Part shown: one piece after another, positions 18,405 to 27,882 of the stretch | Layout: each line of letters starts with the position of its first letter | How positions within the stretch are numbered: position 1 is the first letter of the stretch | NCBI GenBank assembly: GCA_049698695.1 | Contig: JBAVYH010000201.1 | Span: forward strand, 27,314-91,313 | From: Bog-375 sp049698695 | GTDB lineage: Bacteria > Acidobacteriota > Terriglobia > Bryobacterales > Bryobacteraceae | Direction of reading: 5' to 3' | Length of the DNA: 64,000 nucleotides | Position numbers and translations under genes: made by a program | Notes under the pieces: generated by a model | The model's database searches: none | What the model was told of the DNA's origin: nothing | What the model saw: the letters and a program-made list of their open reading frames with translations, nothing else

Positions 18405-19348
18405 GTCACGACCGGCTGCAACTGTTCACGGGCAACGCCAATCCGGCGCTGTCGCAGGAAATCGCCCAGCACCTGAACACCGCGCTGGGCGCATGCACGG
18501 TGAGGCAGTTCGCCGATGGCGAAATCCACCTGCAGATCCAGGAGAACGTGCGCGGCGCCGACGTCTTCGTCATCCAGCCGACCTGCAAGCCGGTGGAGCG
18601 CAACCTGATGGAGCTGCTGCTGATGATGCAGGCGCTGAAACTCGCCTCGGCGGAGCGCATCACGGCAGTGTTACCCTATTATGGGTACGCGCGGCAGGAT
18701 CGGAAAGACAAGCCGCGAGTGCCGATTTCCGCCAAGCTGGTGGCGGGGCTGCTCGAATCCGCCGGCGCGGACCGCGTGCTGACGCTCGATTTGCACGCCG
18801 CGCAGATTCAGGGGTTCTTCGATATCCCGGTGGATCACCTGTTCGCCTCGCCGGTGATGATCGAGTATTTCCGGGCGCAGAACCTGCCGGATGTGACGGT
18901 GGTTTCGCCGGATGCCGGCGGCGTGGAGCGGGCGCGGGCGTTCGCCAAGCGGCTGAATTCGTCGCCGTTGGCGATTATCGATAAGCGGCGCGAAGAGGCC
19001 AACGTCGCCGAAGTGATGAACGTGGTGGGCGACGTGGAAGGGCGCCACTGCCTGCTGGTGGACGATCTCATCGACACCGCCGGCACGCTAGTGAAGGGCG
19101 CCGAAGCGTTGCTCGAAAAAGGCGCGGCCAGCGTTTCGGCCTGCGCCACCCACGCGGTGCTGTCCGGTCTGGCGGTAGAGCGGATCGAGGCATCCGCGCT
19201 GAAGGAAGTGGTTTTTACGAATTCGATTCCGCTGGCCGACGAGGCGAAGCGGTCGAGCCGAATCAAGGCGTTGTCGGTCGGGAATTTGCTGGCGGAAGCT
19301 ATCCGGTCGATTCACGAAGAGACTTCGGTGAGCGTGCTGTTTATTTGA
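18401..19348 (+). CDS. prs: Ribose-phosphate pyrophosphokinase
   Basis: A 315-residue PRPP synthetase, making PRPP from ribose 5-phosphate and ATP for nucleotide, histidine and tryptophan synthesis. Visible motifs are FADGEIHLQIQENVRG, YYGYARQDRKDKPRVPISAK, LTLDLHAAQIQGFF and the PRPP loop LVDDLIDTAGTL. The start at 18401 (MSHDRLQLFTGNAN) overlaps the ispE stop by ATGA and fits the family; an ATG nine codons upstream is possible but lies inside ispE. Length is typical. Confidence 0.95.
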   Translation: MSHDRLQLFTGNANPALSQEIAQHLNTALGACTVRQFADGEIHLQIQENVRGADVFVIQPTCKPVERNLMELLLMMQALKLASAERITAVLPYYGYARQDRKDKPRVPISAKLVAGLLESAGADRVLTLDLHAAQIQGFFDIPVDHLFASPVMIEYFRAQNLPDVTVVSPDAGGVERARAFAKRLNSSPLAIIDKRREEANVAEVMNVVGDVEGRHCLLVDDLIDTAGTLVKGAEALLEKGAASVSACATHAVLSGLAVERIEASALKEVVFTNSIPLADEAKRSSRIKALSVGNLLAEAIRSIHEETSVSVLFI

Positions 19349-19478
19349 AGGTGGGGCCGGCTGACCCCGGTTCCAGCGAGATTGGTTTTTTAGGGCCGGG
19401 CAGCAGCCGTCCGGGCCGCAACCCACGTCAGCCCCTCGCGGGGTGAACCGGACTTGCGGGGAATAAAGGAGAGTTTGC
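19349..19478 (+). promoter_or_regulatory. Leader between prs and ctc
   Basis: A 130-base gap in an otherwise overlapping operon. It is GC-rich and contains several short self-complementary stretches, the clearest being CCCC-TCGC-GGGG, and ends in the AAAGGAGA ribosome site of ctc. It could fold into an mRNA leader or hold an internal promoter. I do not recognise a described ribosomal-protein leader in it. Confidence 0.25.
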
Positions 19479-20201
<723 letters not shown>

Positions 20202-20207
20202 GCTTCC

Positions 20208-20798
20208 ATGTTCCTGGTGGCCGGTCTGGGGAATCCGGGCGAGGAGTACGTGCGCACGCCGCATAACCTCGGGTTTCTCACCATTGACCGGCTGGCTGAG
20301 CGGCACGGCATCCGCGTCACCCGGAAGGATTCCAGAGCGCTCGTCGGGTTGGGCGAAATCGACGGGCATGAGGTGATGCTGGCCAAACCGCAAACGTATA
20401 TGAATCTCAGCGGCACTTCGCTCGCGCCGCTGATGGAGAAGCACTCCGTTCCGGCGGATCGCCTGGTGGTGGTTTACGACGAACTGGATCTGCCGTGGCT
20501 CGCGCTGCGCATCAAGCCGAAAGGCACGGCGGCCGGCCACAAAGGCATGATATCGGTGATCGCGAGCCTGGGAACCAGCCAGGTGGCGCGGGTGCGGTTG
20601 GGAATTCATCCGGGCCGCCCGCTGCGGAGCGGCGCGGAATTTGTGCTGGCGCCGGTCGGGCGCTCACAGCAAAAGGAATTGGACGAATTCGTCGGCTATG
20701 CGGCCGATGCGGTTCGTTCGATAATCGCCGAGGGCGTCGTTAAGGCCATGACGAAATTCAATCGTCGCGCCCCAGGCTCAAACATAGAGGAAGCATGA
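20208..20798 (+). CDS. pth: Peptidyl-tRNA hydrolase
   Basis: A 196-residue Pth1 enzyme that releases peptide from prematurely dropped peptidyl-tRNA. Signatures are VAGLGNPGEEYVRTPHNLGF, with the catalytic His in the TPHNLG segment, KPQTYMNLSG, and the VVVYDELDLPW and GTAAGHKGMIS regions. In the family the last is normally GGxGGHNG; here GHKG replaces GHNG, so the conserved Asn is a Lys. Its stop overlaps the rpsF start by ATGA. Confidence 0.93.
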   Translation: MFLVAGLGNPGEEYVRTPHNLGFLTIDRLAERHGIRVTRKDSRALVGLGEIDGHEVMLAKPQTYMNLSGTSLAPLMEKHSVPADRLVVVYDELDLPWLALRIKPKGTAAGHKGMISVIASLGTSQVARVRLGIHPGRPLRSGAEFVLAPVGRSQQKELDEFVGYAADAVRSIIAEGVVKAMTKFNRRAPGSNIEEA

Positions 20799-21241
20799 GG
20801 ATTTACGAAGAGCTATTCATCGTTAAGCCGGACGCGCCGGACGAGGAAGTCGACCAGTTCGTCGAGCAGTTGCGAACTCAGTTGACGGCCGCGGGCGTCA
20901 CCGTGGACAAAGTCGAAAAATGGGGCAAGCGCCGCCTGGCATACCGGGTGGACAAGTACCGCGAGGGCGCATACGTGCTGCTCGAATTCACCGCCGAGGC
21001 GGATACCGTAAAGGAACTCGAGCGCCGCTTGCGCGTCTCGGACCTGGTGATCAAGTTCCTCACCGTGCGCGTGGATCAGACGCGCAAGCGCCTGGACAAG
21101 CGGAAGAAGCAGCGCGACAAGCGGGCCGCCAAGCGCGCCGCCAGCGCGCCGCCGCCCGCCGCGGCTGCTCCCGGTGCACCCCAGAGCGCGGCCCACACGG
21201 GCGAGGCGCCGGCCATGCCCGGCCAGCCGAAGGAGAATTAA
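20795..21241 (+). CDS. rpsF: 30S ribosomal protein S6
   Basis: A 148-residue S6 protein of the small-subunit platform, which pairs with S18. The core (residues 1-95) has the YEELFIVKPDAPDEEVDQFV start and KWGKRRLAYRVDKYREGAYV. The C-terminal ~50 residues are a basic then Ala/Pro-rich tail, longer than in many bacteria. Starts by ATGA overlap with pth; rpsR begins 3 bases after its stop, the usual S6-S18-L9 order. Confidence 0.95.
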   Translation: MRIYEELFIVKPDAPDEEVDQFVEQLRTQLTAAGVTVDKVEKWGKRRLAYRVDKYREGAYVLLEFTAEADTVKELERRLRVSDLVIKFLTVRVDQTRKRLDKRKKQRDKRAAKRAASAPPPAAAAPGAPQSAAHTGEAPAMPGQPKEN

Positions 21242-21244
21242 GCC

Positions 21245-21544
21245 ATGGCGGAATTCAAAGGAAGACCAGGCAGCGCCGGACAGCGGCCCACCGGCGGCGA
21301 CAAGGCCGTCGTTTCGCAGAAAAAACAATATTTCCGGCGCAAGAAGATCTGCCGTTTCTGCGTCGAGAAGATGGACGACATCAATTACAAGGACGTCAAG
21401 ACGCTGCATGCCTTCGTGGCGGAGCGCGGCAAGATCGTCCCGCGCCGCATCTCGGGCGTGTGCGCGCCGCATCAGCGGCGGCTTACCGACGCCATCAAAA
21501 AGGCGCGCAACATCGCCCTGCTGCCCTTCGCGGCGCAGAACTAG
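21245..21544 (+). CDS. rpsR: 30S ribosomal protein S18
   Basis: A 99-residue S18. The core shows RRKKICRFCVEKMDDINYKD, RGKIVPRRISGVCAPHQRRL and a helix ending in AIKKARNIALLPF. Cysteines are retained (CRFC plus a later Cys), as in zinc-binding forms. A ~25-residue Gly/Ala-rich N-terminal extension precedes the core. Tightly packed between rpsF and rplI. Confidence 0.95.
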   Translation: MAEFKGRPGSAGQRPTGGDKAVVSQKKQYFRRKKICRFCVEKMDDINYKDVKTLHAFVAERGKIVPRRISGVCAPHQRRLTDAIKKARNIALLPFAAQN

Positions 21545-21562
21545 GGGCAGGAGAAAACTCGC

Positions 21563-22009
21563 ATGGAAGTCATACTGAGAGAAGACGTGGAAAAGCTGGG
21601 CAACCGCGGCGACCTGGTGCGCGTGGCGCCGGGTTATGCGCGCAATTTTCTGCTGCCCAAACGCCTCGCCGTAGCTGCCACGGACGCCAACCGCAAGATC
21701 GTCGAACAGGAGCGCCAGGCGCACCTGCGCAAAGAAGCCCACTTGAAGAGCGAGGCCGAAGACCTGTCCAAACTTCTGACCGGCGTCAGCGTCACCATCC
21801 TGCAGAAGGCCGGCGAACAGGACCAGTTATTCGGCTCGGTCACCGCCAAGGACGTGGCCGACGCGCTGGCCGCCAAGAATTTCATCGTCGATCGCCGCAA
21901 GATCCAGCTCGACGAGCCCATCAAGCAGCTCGGCGAATTCAAGGTCCCGGTGAAGCTCCACAAGGACGTCATCGCCGAAGTCACGGTGGTGGTGGCGAAA
22001 GAAGACTAA
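21563..22009 (+). CDS. rplI: 50S ribosomal protein L9
   Basis: A 148-residue L9 with the standard two-domain layout. The N-terminal rRNA-binding domain has VEKLGNRGDLVRVAPGYARNFLLP, a long connecting helix (~45-75) follows, and the C-terminal domain includes GVSVTILQKAGEQDQLFGSV. Last gene of the run from acyP; a GGCAGGAG ribosome site precedes it. No strong terminator hairpin is obvious in the 77 bases to the convergent manA stop. Confidence 0.95.
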   Translation: MEVILREDVEKLGNRGDLVRVAPGYARNFLLPKRLAVAATDANRKIVEQERQAHLRKEAHLKSEAEDLSKLLTGVSVTILQKAGEQDQLFGSVTAKDVADALAAKNFIVDRRKIQLDEPIKQLGEFKVPVKLHKDVIAEVTVVVAKED

Positions 22010-22086
22010 CGCGCGCGGCTCAGAAACGCGGCTGTACCTTCCCAGTCACTGCCGAGCCGCCACGTCAGGGAGCGGGGCCGGGCCCG

Positions 22087-22887
22087 CTATGGCACCCAGG
22101 TTCTGAGAAACCGGCCCAGATGGCTCGCTTTCACCTCCGGCTGCGCGCCCGCTTCGGGCAGCAGCCAGACCTCGCCGCGGCGCCAGGCCTCGCCGCCAAT
22201 GGTTCCGCTGCCCTCGATGGCGATCCATAGCTGACAATTGTGATGCTCCGGCATTTCCGTGGCGCCGGCTCCCAGCCGCACCAGTTCGGTGACGAATTGG
22301 CGCGCGCGCACCAACTCGTCGCGGTGCTCATTCACGCGCATCGGCTGAGCCGCTCCCGGATGCACGCTCAAATCGGCGATCGGCACCGCCTTCTCCACTT
22401 GGATGGGCCGCGGACGGCCATAGTCCCACAGGCGATAGGTGACATCGGAATTTTGCTGGATTTCGCAGAGCACGATGCCGGCCCCGATGGCGTGAACCGT
22501 GTGAGCAGGCGTGAAGTAAGTCTCACCCGGTTTCACTTCGATCCAGTTCAGCAGGCGCTCCACCTCGCCGCTGCGCGTGGCTTCGAGCAGCCGCGCGCGC
22601 GTGATCGGCTCACGAAAACCAACCGCGATGGCCGCACCCGGCTCGGCTTCCAGGATGTGCCACATTTCGGTCTTGCCGCGCGGGCCATCCTCGCCGTCAT
22701 CGGGATGCACCTGCACCGACAGCCGTTCAGAGGTGAAGATCAGCTTCACCAGCAGCGGAAGCTCGCGATCGGCGACGAACCACGCTTCGCCAATGAGGCT
22801 GGCCGAGTTGGCAAACCACGGCTCCAGCCGCGTCTTACCCCATACTTTTTCGCGAAGCGACGGCGTGAGGCGAATGGCTTGAGTCAT
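22087..22887 (-). CDS. manA: Mannose-6-phosphate isomerase, class I
   Basis: A 266-residue cupin-type isomerase that interconverts mannose 6-phosphate and fructose 6-phosphate. Zinc-site motifs are visible: SVQVHPDD, GKTEMWHILEAEPG, and PAHTVHAIGAGIVLCEIQQNS with the catalytic RLWDYGR nearby. It is shorter than enterobacterial ManA, like the compact forms of Firmicutes and Acidobacteria. Convergent with the ribosomal operon; an inverted repeat lies just upstream of its start. Confidence 0.88.
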   Translation of the reverse strand: MTQAIRLTPSLREKVWGKTRLEPWFANSASLIGEAWFVADRELPLLVKLIFTSERLSVQVHPDDGEDGPRGKTEMWHILEAEPGAAIAVGFREPITRARLLEATRSGEVERLLNWIEVKPGETYFTPAHTVHAIGAGIVLCEIQQNSDVTYRLWDYGRPRPIQVEKAVPIADLSVHPGAAQPMRVNEHRDELVRARQFVTELVRLGAGATEMPEHHNCQLWIAIEGSGTIGGEAWRRGEVWLLPEAGAQPEVKASHLGRFLRTWVP

Positions 22888-22900
22888 AAAAGAAGGAATA

Positions 22901-22982
22901 TGAGCCGCAGATGAAACAGATAAACACTGATAAGCAAAAGGGGAGTTTTAATCCGTGTTTATCTGTGTTCATCCGTGGCTCA
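22901..22982. repeat. Long imperfect inverted repeat (interspersed-repeat type)
   Basis: The left arm starts TGAGCCGCAGATGAA at 22901 and runs to about 22934. The right arm runs from about 22948 to 22982 and ends ATCCGTGGCTCA. The right arm's reverse complement, TGAGCCACGGATGAACACAG and onward, matches the left arm over ~33 bases with a few mismatches and one gap. The AT-rich text differs from the GC-rich neighbourhood. The motif resembles a short repeat seen in many unrelated bacterial genomes; that resemblance is from memory. Confidence 0.6.
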
Positions 22983-23011
22983 AACTGGTTTCTTGCCTCC
23001 TTGCGCGGCTG

Positions 23012-24214
23012 CTAACCCTTAAGAAACTGCCCGATGGCGCGCGTCGCCTGGCGGATGCGCTGCTCGTTCTCGACTAGGGCGAAGCGCACGTGGCCCTCGC
23101 CGAGCGGTCCGAAACCGATGCCCGGCGAGACCGCCACCAGCGCTTTTTCGAGCAGCAGCTTGGAGAATTCGAGCGACCCTATGCTGCGGTAGCGCTCCGG
23201 CACCGCAGCCCATAGAAACATCGAACCGCGCGGTTTTTCCACCGGCCATCCGGCGCGCTTGAGCCCTGCCACCAGCACGTCGCGCCGCTTCTGATACACG
23301 GCGCAAATCTTGCGCGTATCCGCTTCGCACTCGCGCAGCGCAATGATCGAAGCGATCTGGATGGGCTGGAACACGCCGTAATCCAGGTAGCTCTTGATGC
23401 GCGCCAGCGCCGCAATCATCTTCGGGTTGCCCAGGCAGTAGCCCACGCGCCAGCCCGCCATGTTGTAGCTCTTCGACATTGAAAAGATTTCAACCGCGAT
23501 CTCCTTGGCACCATCCACCTGCAGGATGCTGGGCGGGCGGTAACCGTCGAAACCCAGGTCGGCATAGGCGAAATCGTGGATGATCATGGTGCCGTGCGCC
23601 GCCGCCAGGTGCACGATTTCTTTCATGAAATCCAGGTCCACACACACCGTGGTGGGATTGTGCGGGAAGGAAATCAGCAGCATCTTGGGCTTGCGCGCGG
23701 CGGTGCGGTAGAAGCCTTCGAGCGCGTTGAGGAACGTCGGTGCATCCGGCATCGGCAGCACTTCGGCGGTTCCTTCCGCCATGATCACGCCGTATTGGTG
23801 AATCGGGTACGCAGGGTTCGGCGAAACCACCACATCACCCGGACCGACGGTGGCGAACAGCAGGTGCGCCAGCGCATCCTTGGCGCCGATGGTGACGATG
23901 GCCTCGCGCTCCGGGTCCAGTTCCACGCCATAGTTACCGAGATAGCGCTTGGTGATTTCCTCCCGCAGCCTGGGAATTCCGCGCGACTGCGAGTAGCGAT
24001 GGTTGCGCGCGTTGCGTGCGGCCTCCACCAACTTGCTCACCACCACCCGCGGCGTAGCCCCATCCGGGTTGCCCATGCCCATGTCGATGACGTCGATCTG
24101 GGCCGCGCGCGCCTTGGCGCGCATCTCGTTAATCACCGCGAATACATATGGCGGCAGCTTCTGAATTCGATAGAAGTCTTGTGAAGTTTCCGAAAGTGTG
24201 GTTGTTTCAGGCAC
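23012..24214 (-). CDS. alaC: Class I/II aminotransferase, AlaC-type
   Basis: A 400-residue PLP aminotransferase whose order of motifs matches glutamate-pyruvate aminotransferase AlaC: FYRIQKLPPYVFAVINEM, DMGMGNPDGATP, the YSQSRGIPRLREEI region, HDFAYADLGFDGY, and the PLP-lysine motif SMSKSYNMAGWRVGYCLGNP. It ends with VAVSPGIGFGPLGEGHVRFA. It makes alanine from pyruvate; LL-diaminopimelate aminotransferase is the main alternative. The start is taken as GTG at 24214, because the frame further upstream (to 24301) is Arg-rich and unlike the family; no clear ribosome site supports either. Confidence 0.82.
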   Translation of the reverse strand: MPETTTLSETSQDFYRIQKLPPYVFAVINEMRAKARAAQIDVIDMGMGNPDGATPRVVVSKLVEAARNARNHRYSQSRGIPRLREEITKRYLGNYGVELDPEREAIVTIGAKDALAHLLFATVGPGDVVVSPNPAYPIHQYGVIMAEGTAEVLPMPDAPTFLNALEGFYRTAARKPKMLLISFPHNPTTVCVDLDFMKEIVHLAAAHGTMIIHDFAYADLGFDGYRPPSILQVDGAKEIAVEIFSMSKSYNMAGWRVGYCLGNPKMIAALARIKSYLDYGVFQPIQIASIIALRECEADTRKICAVYQKRRDVLVAGLKRAGWPVEKPRGSMFLWAAVPERYRSIGSLEFSKLLLEKALVAVSPGIGFGPLGEGHVRFALVENEQRIRQATRAIGQFLKG

Positions 24215-24343
24215 TGCAATTATTTTACGACGGCGGGAGCGCGGGCCTCGGTCCCCTGGTAAGTGACGAATGCCAGCCGTGCGTACCGGCGCCCTTGGCA
24301 TCGCGTGCTTGCGGCGATGTCATCCCGGCCCTTGGGGGCATCG

Positions 24344-25147
24344 TCAATAAGGCAGCGGATGGCGGTCGAGCGGGCCGGCTTTCTTGGAGTTGTCCGGCGG
24401 TGGCGCCTGGTTGCCGACGTGCGGCGGCTGGTAATTGCCGAAATCCAATTCCTTGTCGGTATAAGTGATGGGCCGGTCGATGACCATTTCCACCGTGCTG
24501 CCGCGCTCCAGGATGGCATCGGGACCGCGCGAAACCAGCACGCCAATCAGACCGGCGGCAGCGCCGGCAGCAGCGCCCAGGCCGACTCCCATTCCGGGAT
24601 GTCCCGCGACTGCCCCGATGATGCCGCCCACGCCGGCGCCGGCGGACGCGGTCTCCTCTACCGTCACCGCGTCTCCCGATTTATTGCTGTCACTCTTCAC
24701 CTCACCCTCGTTGCCCAACCGGCCCCTGGAATCGCCATCCAGGCTGTTCAGGCGGCCGCGAAAATCGCGCGTTACGCCGTTGGGCAATGTCAGCGAATCG
24801 AAGTGGATGTAAAGTTCGCCCAGGCCCTTCACCCGGCCGGGCCGCTTGATCTGGGTCACCGTTCCGGTGACGTAACTGCCCACCGGAATCACGATCCGGC
24901 CGCCGGCCAGCACCGGAAATGCCGTCTCCAGGTAAACCGTGTCGCCCACCGCGGAGCGCTTGGTGCTGATGCTGTTGATCAAGCTGAGCGGGAGCTTGGT
25001 CCCAGGCGCCACGGTGTATCCGGTCCCGGCGTCTGCCGCCTTGACGCCCGGCACGCACGGATCCGCGGCGGCGCCCGCCGCCGGCTGCTGCGCCATCACC
25101 GCAGCCAGTGCCAGAAAACAGACCGCCATCACACGAAGAAACGACAT
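24344..25147 (-). CDS. Exported protein with glycine-zipper segment
   Basis: A 267-residue protein with a signal peptide (MSFLRVMAVCFLALAAVMA, then QQP). The middle (~45-140) is beta-rich, with the patterns GTKLPLSLINSISTKRSAVG and GGRIVIPVGSYVTGTVTQIK, like the beta-barrel core of TrbI/VirB10-type and related acidobacterial exported proteins. Residues ~170-205 are a Gly/Ala-rich glycine zipper that could insert into a membrane. The C terminus is Pro-rich. No type IV secretion genes are near, so a conjugation role is not supported. Function unknown. Confidence 0.6.
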   Translation of the reverse strand: MSFLRVMAVCFLALAAVMAQQPAAGAAADPCVPGVKAADAGTGYTVAPGTKLPLSLINSISTKRSAVGDTVYLETAFPVLAGGRIVIPVGSYVTGTVTQIKRPGRVKGLGELYIHFDSLTLPNGVTRDFRGRLNSLDGDSRGRLGNEGEVKSDSNKSGDAVTVEETASAGAGVGGIIGAVAGHPGMGVGLGAAAGAAAGLIGVLVSRGPDAILERGSTVEMVIDRPITYTDKELDFGNYQPPHVGNQAPPPDNSKKAGPLDRHPLPY

Positions 25148-25201
25148 GCGCGCCTCCTTCTTATTCTAGGGCCGCTCGAGCGATTGCCGCCTGGGGAATC
25201 C

Positions 25202-25217
25202 GGTCGTCCGGACGACC
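25202..25217. promoter_or_regulatory. Perfect 16-bp palindrome
   Basis: GGTCGTCCGGACGACC is a perfect loop-less palindrome, 54 bases upstream of the start of the glycine-zipper gene (25147, minus strand) and downstream of the TIGR03437 gene. With no loop and no T-run it fits a dimeric protein-binding site better than a terminator. Confidence 0.3.
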
Positions 25218-25279
25218 TTCGGCGCAACCCGCCTGCATATGAAACGCACCCAGCATCGGATGCGTTACGTAAGCTGGGC

Positions 25280-26122
25280 TTAGTCCACGGCCAGCTTGAT
25301 GGATGGGATACTGATCTGCGGTCCAATCTGCACGCGGATCTCCGGATTCGCGCCGGTACCTGGCGGGATCGTGAAGTTGATCTGGTACAGGCCCGAGTAC
25401 CCCGGGGTCACGCCGGCGTAGAGAACCAGGTGCGAATCGATGGCGGCGCCGTTCAGCAGCACCTGCAGGGTGGTCATGGCCGTGATGTAAGCGGCGGATT
25501 GGGCCACCACTCCCGACGCCCATGGCGGATCCGTGTGGCCCAGACCGGTGGCATAGAGCACGGCTATGTCGCCTGCGTGCGCCGGCACGTCGGACGTCAT
25601 CAGCGTGTAGTTGGTGTTCCAATCTTGCGCGATGGCGAAGCCGCCATTCATTACGAACAGCGCGGGCGCGGCGTCAACCAAGGTGACCGTCACCGTAGGA
25701 CCGCACACGCCTTGGCGCACCACGGTGACGGTGACATCACCCGGAATCTGGTCGGAGGGCACCAGAAAATTGATTTGCGTGGGCGAGACATACAACAGTG
25801 GCACCGGCTCCACGCTGTCCACGTAAAGGCGCACCTCTGCCAGTTCATTGGGCAGACTGCCGGCCGCCAGGTTGTCGGGGGTAACCGATTCGGTAGTCCA
25901 GGCGAGGTTGGCGCCGAACAGCGAAAGCACCGAGCTTGGAGCAAATGGCCCCGGTGAGTAATCCGAGGCATTCACAATGCCGGCGGCGGTGTAGGCAGGC
26001 GCTTGCGCCCACAAATTGATGCAAAGTGCCACACCAACCAGCACACTAACGCGCAGCGACTGGAACGGGCGGAATTGTGACCCTAACATGCTCGGTTGCC
26101 GTTCGTGGTAGTGTCTCGACAT
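25280..26122 (-). CDS. Secreted protein with TIGR03437 (Solibacter-type) domain
   Basis: A 280-residue protein: a signal peptide (hydrophobic residues ~24-40, ending NLWAQ), then a single domain with the recognisable TIGR03437 order: SPGPFAPSSVLSLFGANLAW, LYVSPTQINFLVPSDQIPGD, AGDIAVLYATGLG, and the end GYSGLYQINFTIPPG. This domain usually sits at the C terminus of large secreted acidobacterial proteins; here it stands nearly alone. It is immunoglobulin-like in pattern and probably an anchoring or adhesion module. An in-frame ATG at 26089 would give a shorter signal peptide and is a fair alternative start. Confidence 0.75.
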   Translation of the reverse strand: MSRHYHERQPSMLGSQFRPFQSLRVSVLVGVALCINLWAQAPAYTAAGIVNASDYSPGPFAPSSVLSLFGANLAWTTESVTPDNLAAGSLPNELAEVRLYVDSVEPVPLLYVSPTQINFLVPSDQIPGDVTVTVVRQGVCGPTVTVTLVDAAPALFVMNGGFAIAQDWNTNYTLMTSDVPAHAGDIAVLYATGLGHTDPPWASGVVAQSAAYITAMTTLQVLLNGAAIDSHLVLYAGVTPGYSGLYQINFTIPPGTGANPEIRVQIGPQISIPSIKLAVD

Positions 26123-26504
26123 CTAGAAGACTCTCACTCCAGGGAGCCGTTCGTCGGGTACTGTCGCTCCTAAACAGGTAAGGGATAGTTGGGGTTACGG
26201 CTGGTACTGCAGCTAGTCCATTGGATATACGGGATAACGGGGTCTGAAAGGGCTTCCCCCTTACTTTGGTTAACATCGGCGGTCCATAGGGGATCTACAT
26301 GCGGTGGGCCGGCGCGGGCCGGTAGTCGCTGAGGTGGTGCGCGGTCGCGATTCGCGCAGTGCTTTTGATCACGTTGTGCACAGTGGGCGTCATTGACGTC
26401 AGTAGCACCGAAGCGTAGGGTCTATGCAGAGGACTATCAGGGCGAATACGCGCTTTGGCCGTTGGAGTGGCAGTTCTCGGTGTTGCCCGGAGTAGGAGGT
26501 TTCA
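26123..26504. other. Divergent intergenic region without a gene
   Basis: A 382-base gap between the TIGR03437 gene (minus) and the next secreted protein (plus). The left half is AT-richer than its surroundings. It contains the strong ribosome site GGAGG just before the next start. No reading frame with coding character, no riboswitch consensus and no clear -35/-10 pair is recognised. Confidence 0.4.
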
Positions 26505-27518
26505 ATGATGCGGAAGCGGATGTCCGGCTATGTGGTTATTGCGGCGATGACGTTGCCGATTGCCGTGCACGCGCAGCCATCCGCAGTGAGTGACTCCGGG
26601 ACCATGACCGTTCCGTTTGTGTTTGACGGCAAGCGCCCCCCGGTGTGGAGCGGCGGCGCCCTATTGGTGGCGGATGGGCCAGTGTTTACCCCTAGCGCAT
26701 TCATGGCCTTCAACCGCGATGGCCGCCCAATCTCCAGCGCCGGGTTTTCCATTCCGGAGGCATTCAAGACCTCCCTTGACGGCTTTGCCAGGGGAGCCGA
26801 CGGAACAGTGGCACTGTGCGGCCAGTCTTACGCAAGCGACGGCCGCGGCGCCCCATTCATCGCCCTGATTTCCGCCGATGGTGATTCCCAGCGGGTGATT
26901 CGCACCGAGCCTTACATGCCGGTCGTCGTCGCAGTCGCTCCGGACGGGACCCTGTGGACCGTGGGCTTTGAGCTGAACTTCGACAGCCACTCGGAGAAGG
27001 GCGTCAATCGCGAAGCAGGCGTGCTCCGGCACTACGACCGGAACGGGAAGAGCCTGGGAGCCTTCGTTCCGCGCTCCAGCATCAAGGATACCAGCCACTT
27101 GATGCCCGACCACAGCATGCTTGCGGCGGCCGCGGATCGGGTCGGGTGGCTGCATTACGACGTCAGGGGGCGAGCGCCTGGCGCCTATGTAGAGATATCG
27201 CGCGACGGAAACGTCTCGAGCTATCCGCTTCCTCAGCCCCAAGGGACCCAGCCCTACTTTCTTTACTTGTGCGGCATGGCAATCACCGATTCCGGCGACG
27301 TCTTCGCGGTAGTCGGCAACTTCACCAACAAGCAACTCAGCTCCTTCACCCTCGTCGTCCTGAACCGTTCGGAAGGGCTCTGGCTGCCGGTAAGAATGCC
27401 CGTGTCGGCCAGATCGGCCCGGTTGTACGGCAGCAACGGCAACGAGCTCGCGTTCTGGTTGGCCACCAGCGGCGGCGGTTATTCGACCGTGCACTTCTTT
27501 ACCCCGGACAAGAAATAG
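26505..27518 (+). CDS. Exported hypothetical protein, possible beta-propeller
   Basis: A 337-residue protein with a signal peptide (MSGYVVIAAMTLPIAVHA, then QPS). The body has repeating short motifs of the form 'F-x-R-D-G-R', 'AVAPDGTLWTVG', 'HYDRNGKSLGAFVP' and 'EISRDGNVSSYPLP', spaced ~40-60 residues apart. This resembles a beta-propeller of the NHL/SMP-30 or PQQ-like kind. No catalytic residues are recognised. The start is supported by AGGAGG 5-10 bases upstream; a second ATG directly follows the first. Confidence 0.65.
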   Translation: MMRKRMSGYVVIAAMTLPIAVHAQPSAVSDSGTMTVPFVFDGKRPPVWSGGALLVADGPVFTPSAFMAFNRDGRPISSAGFSIPEAFKTSLDGFARGADGTVALCGQSYASDGRGAPFIALISADGDSQRVIRTEPYMPVVVAVAPDGTLWTVGFELNFDSHSEKGVNREAGVLRHYDRNGKSLGAFVPRSSIKDTSHLMPDHSMLAAAADRVGWLHYDVRGRAPGAYVEISRDGNVSSYPLPQPQGTQPYFLYLCGMAITDSGDVFAVVGNFTNKQLSSFTLVVLNRSEGLWLPVRMPVSARSARLYGSNGNELAFWLATSGGGYSTVHFFTPDKK

Positions 27519-27882
27519 CGATAGGTCCGGCGTGGGCAGGCATGGCGGGCACCGCGGGACGGACCGCCCGCGCTTCCACAATGTACCGACAAGATTCGCC
27601 TGCGGGATGAAGGGCCGGCGAAGTTACTCCACCTGGGACGAGCACCTGTTTGGAATTCTTCAACAAACTGTTGGGAAGTGGGCGCGCTGTCCCGTTCACT
27701 CTTTAGGGCCAGTACCCGAAAAACGTGCCCGTTTAGGTTCCGAGGGAGCGCATAGTGGAGTTAGCCTCCATCTATGAAAAGGCGTTTGCCAGTTCCGGCG
27801 CGTGACGCACTAGGAGGCCATTACCCGCAGCGTTGCGCCTCAACTCGCATCGCTCACGTCTGACGAACGGAGGAGACTCGAA
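27519..27882. other. Intergenic region without a recognised gene
   Basis: A 364-base gap between two exported-protein genes on the same strand. I see no conserved frame. Near its end is GGAGGAG, the ribosome site of the next gene. No strong terminator hairpin with a T-run follows the upstream stop. Confidence 0.4.

Noticed and set aside
26123..26504. Cyclic-di-GMP or other riboswitch in the divergent gap
   Set aside because: GGGTTACGG-like words occur, but the conserved order of a known riboswitch class is not found.
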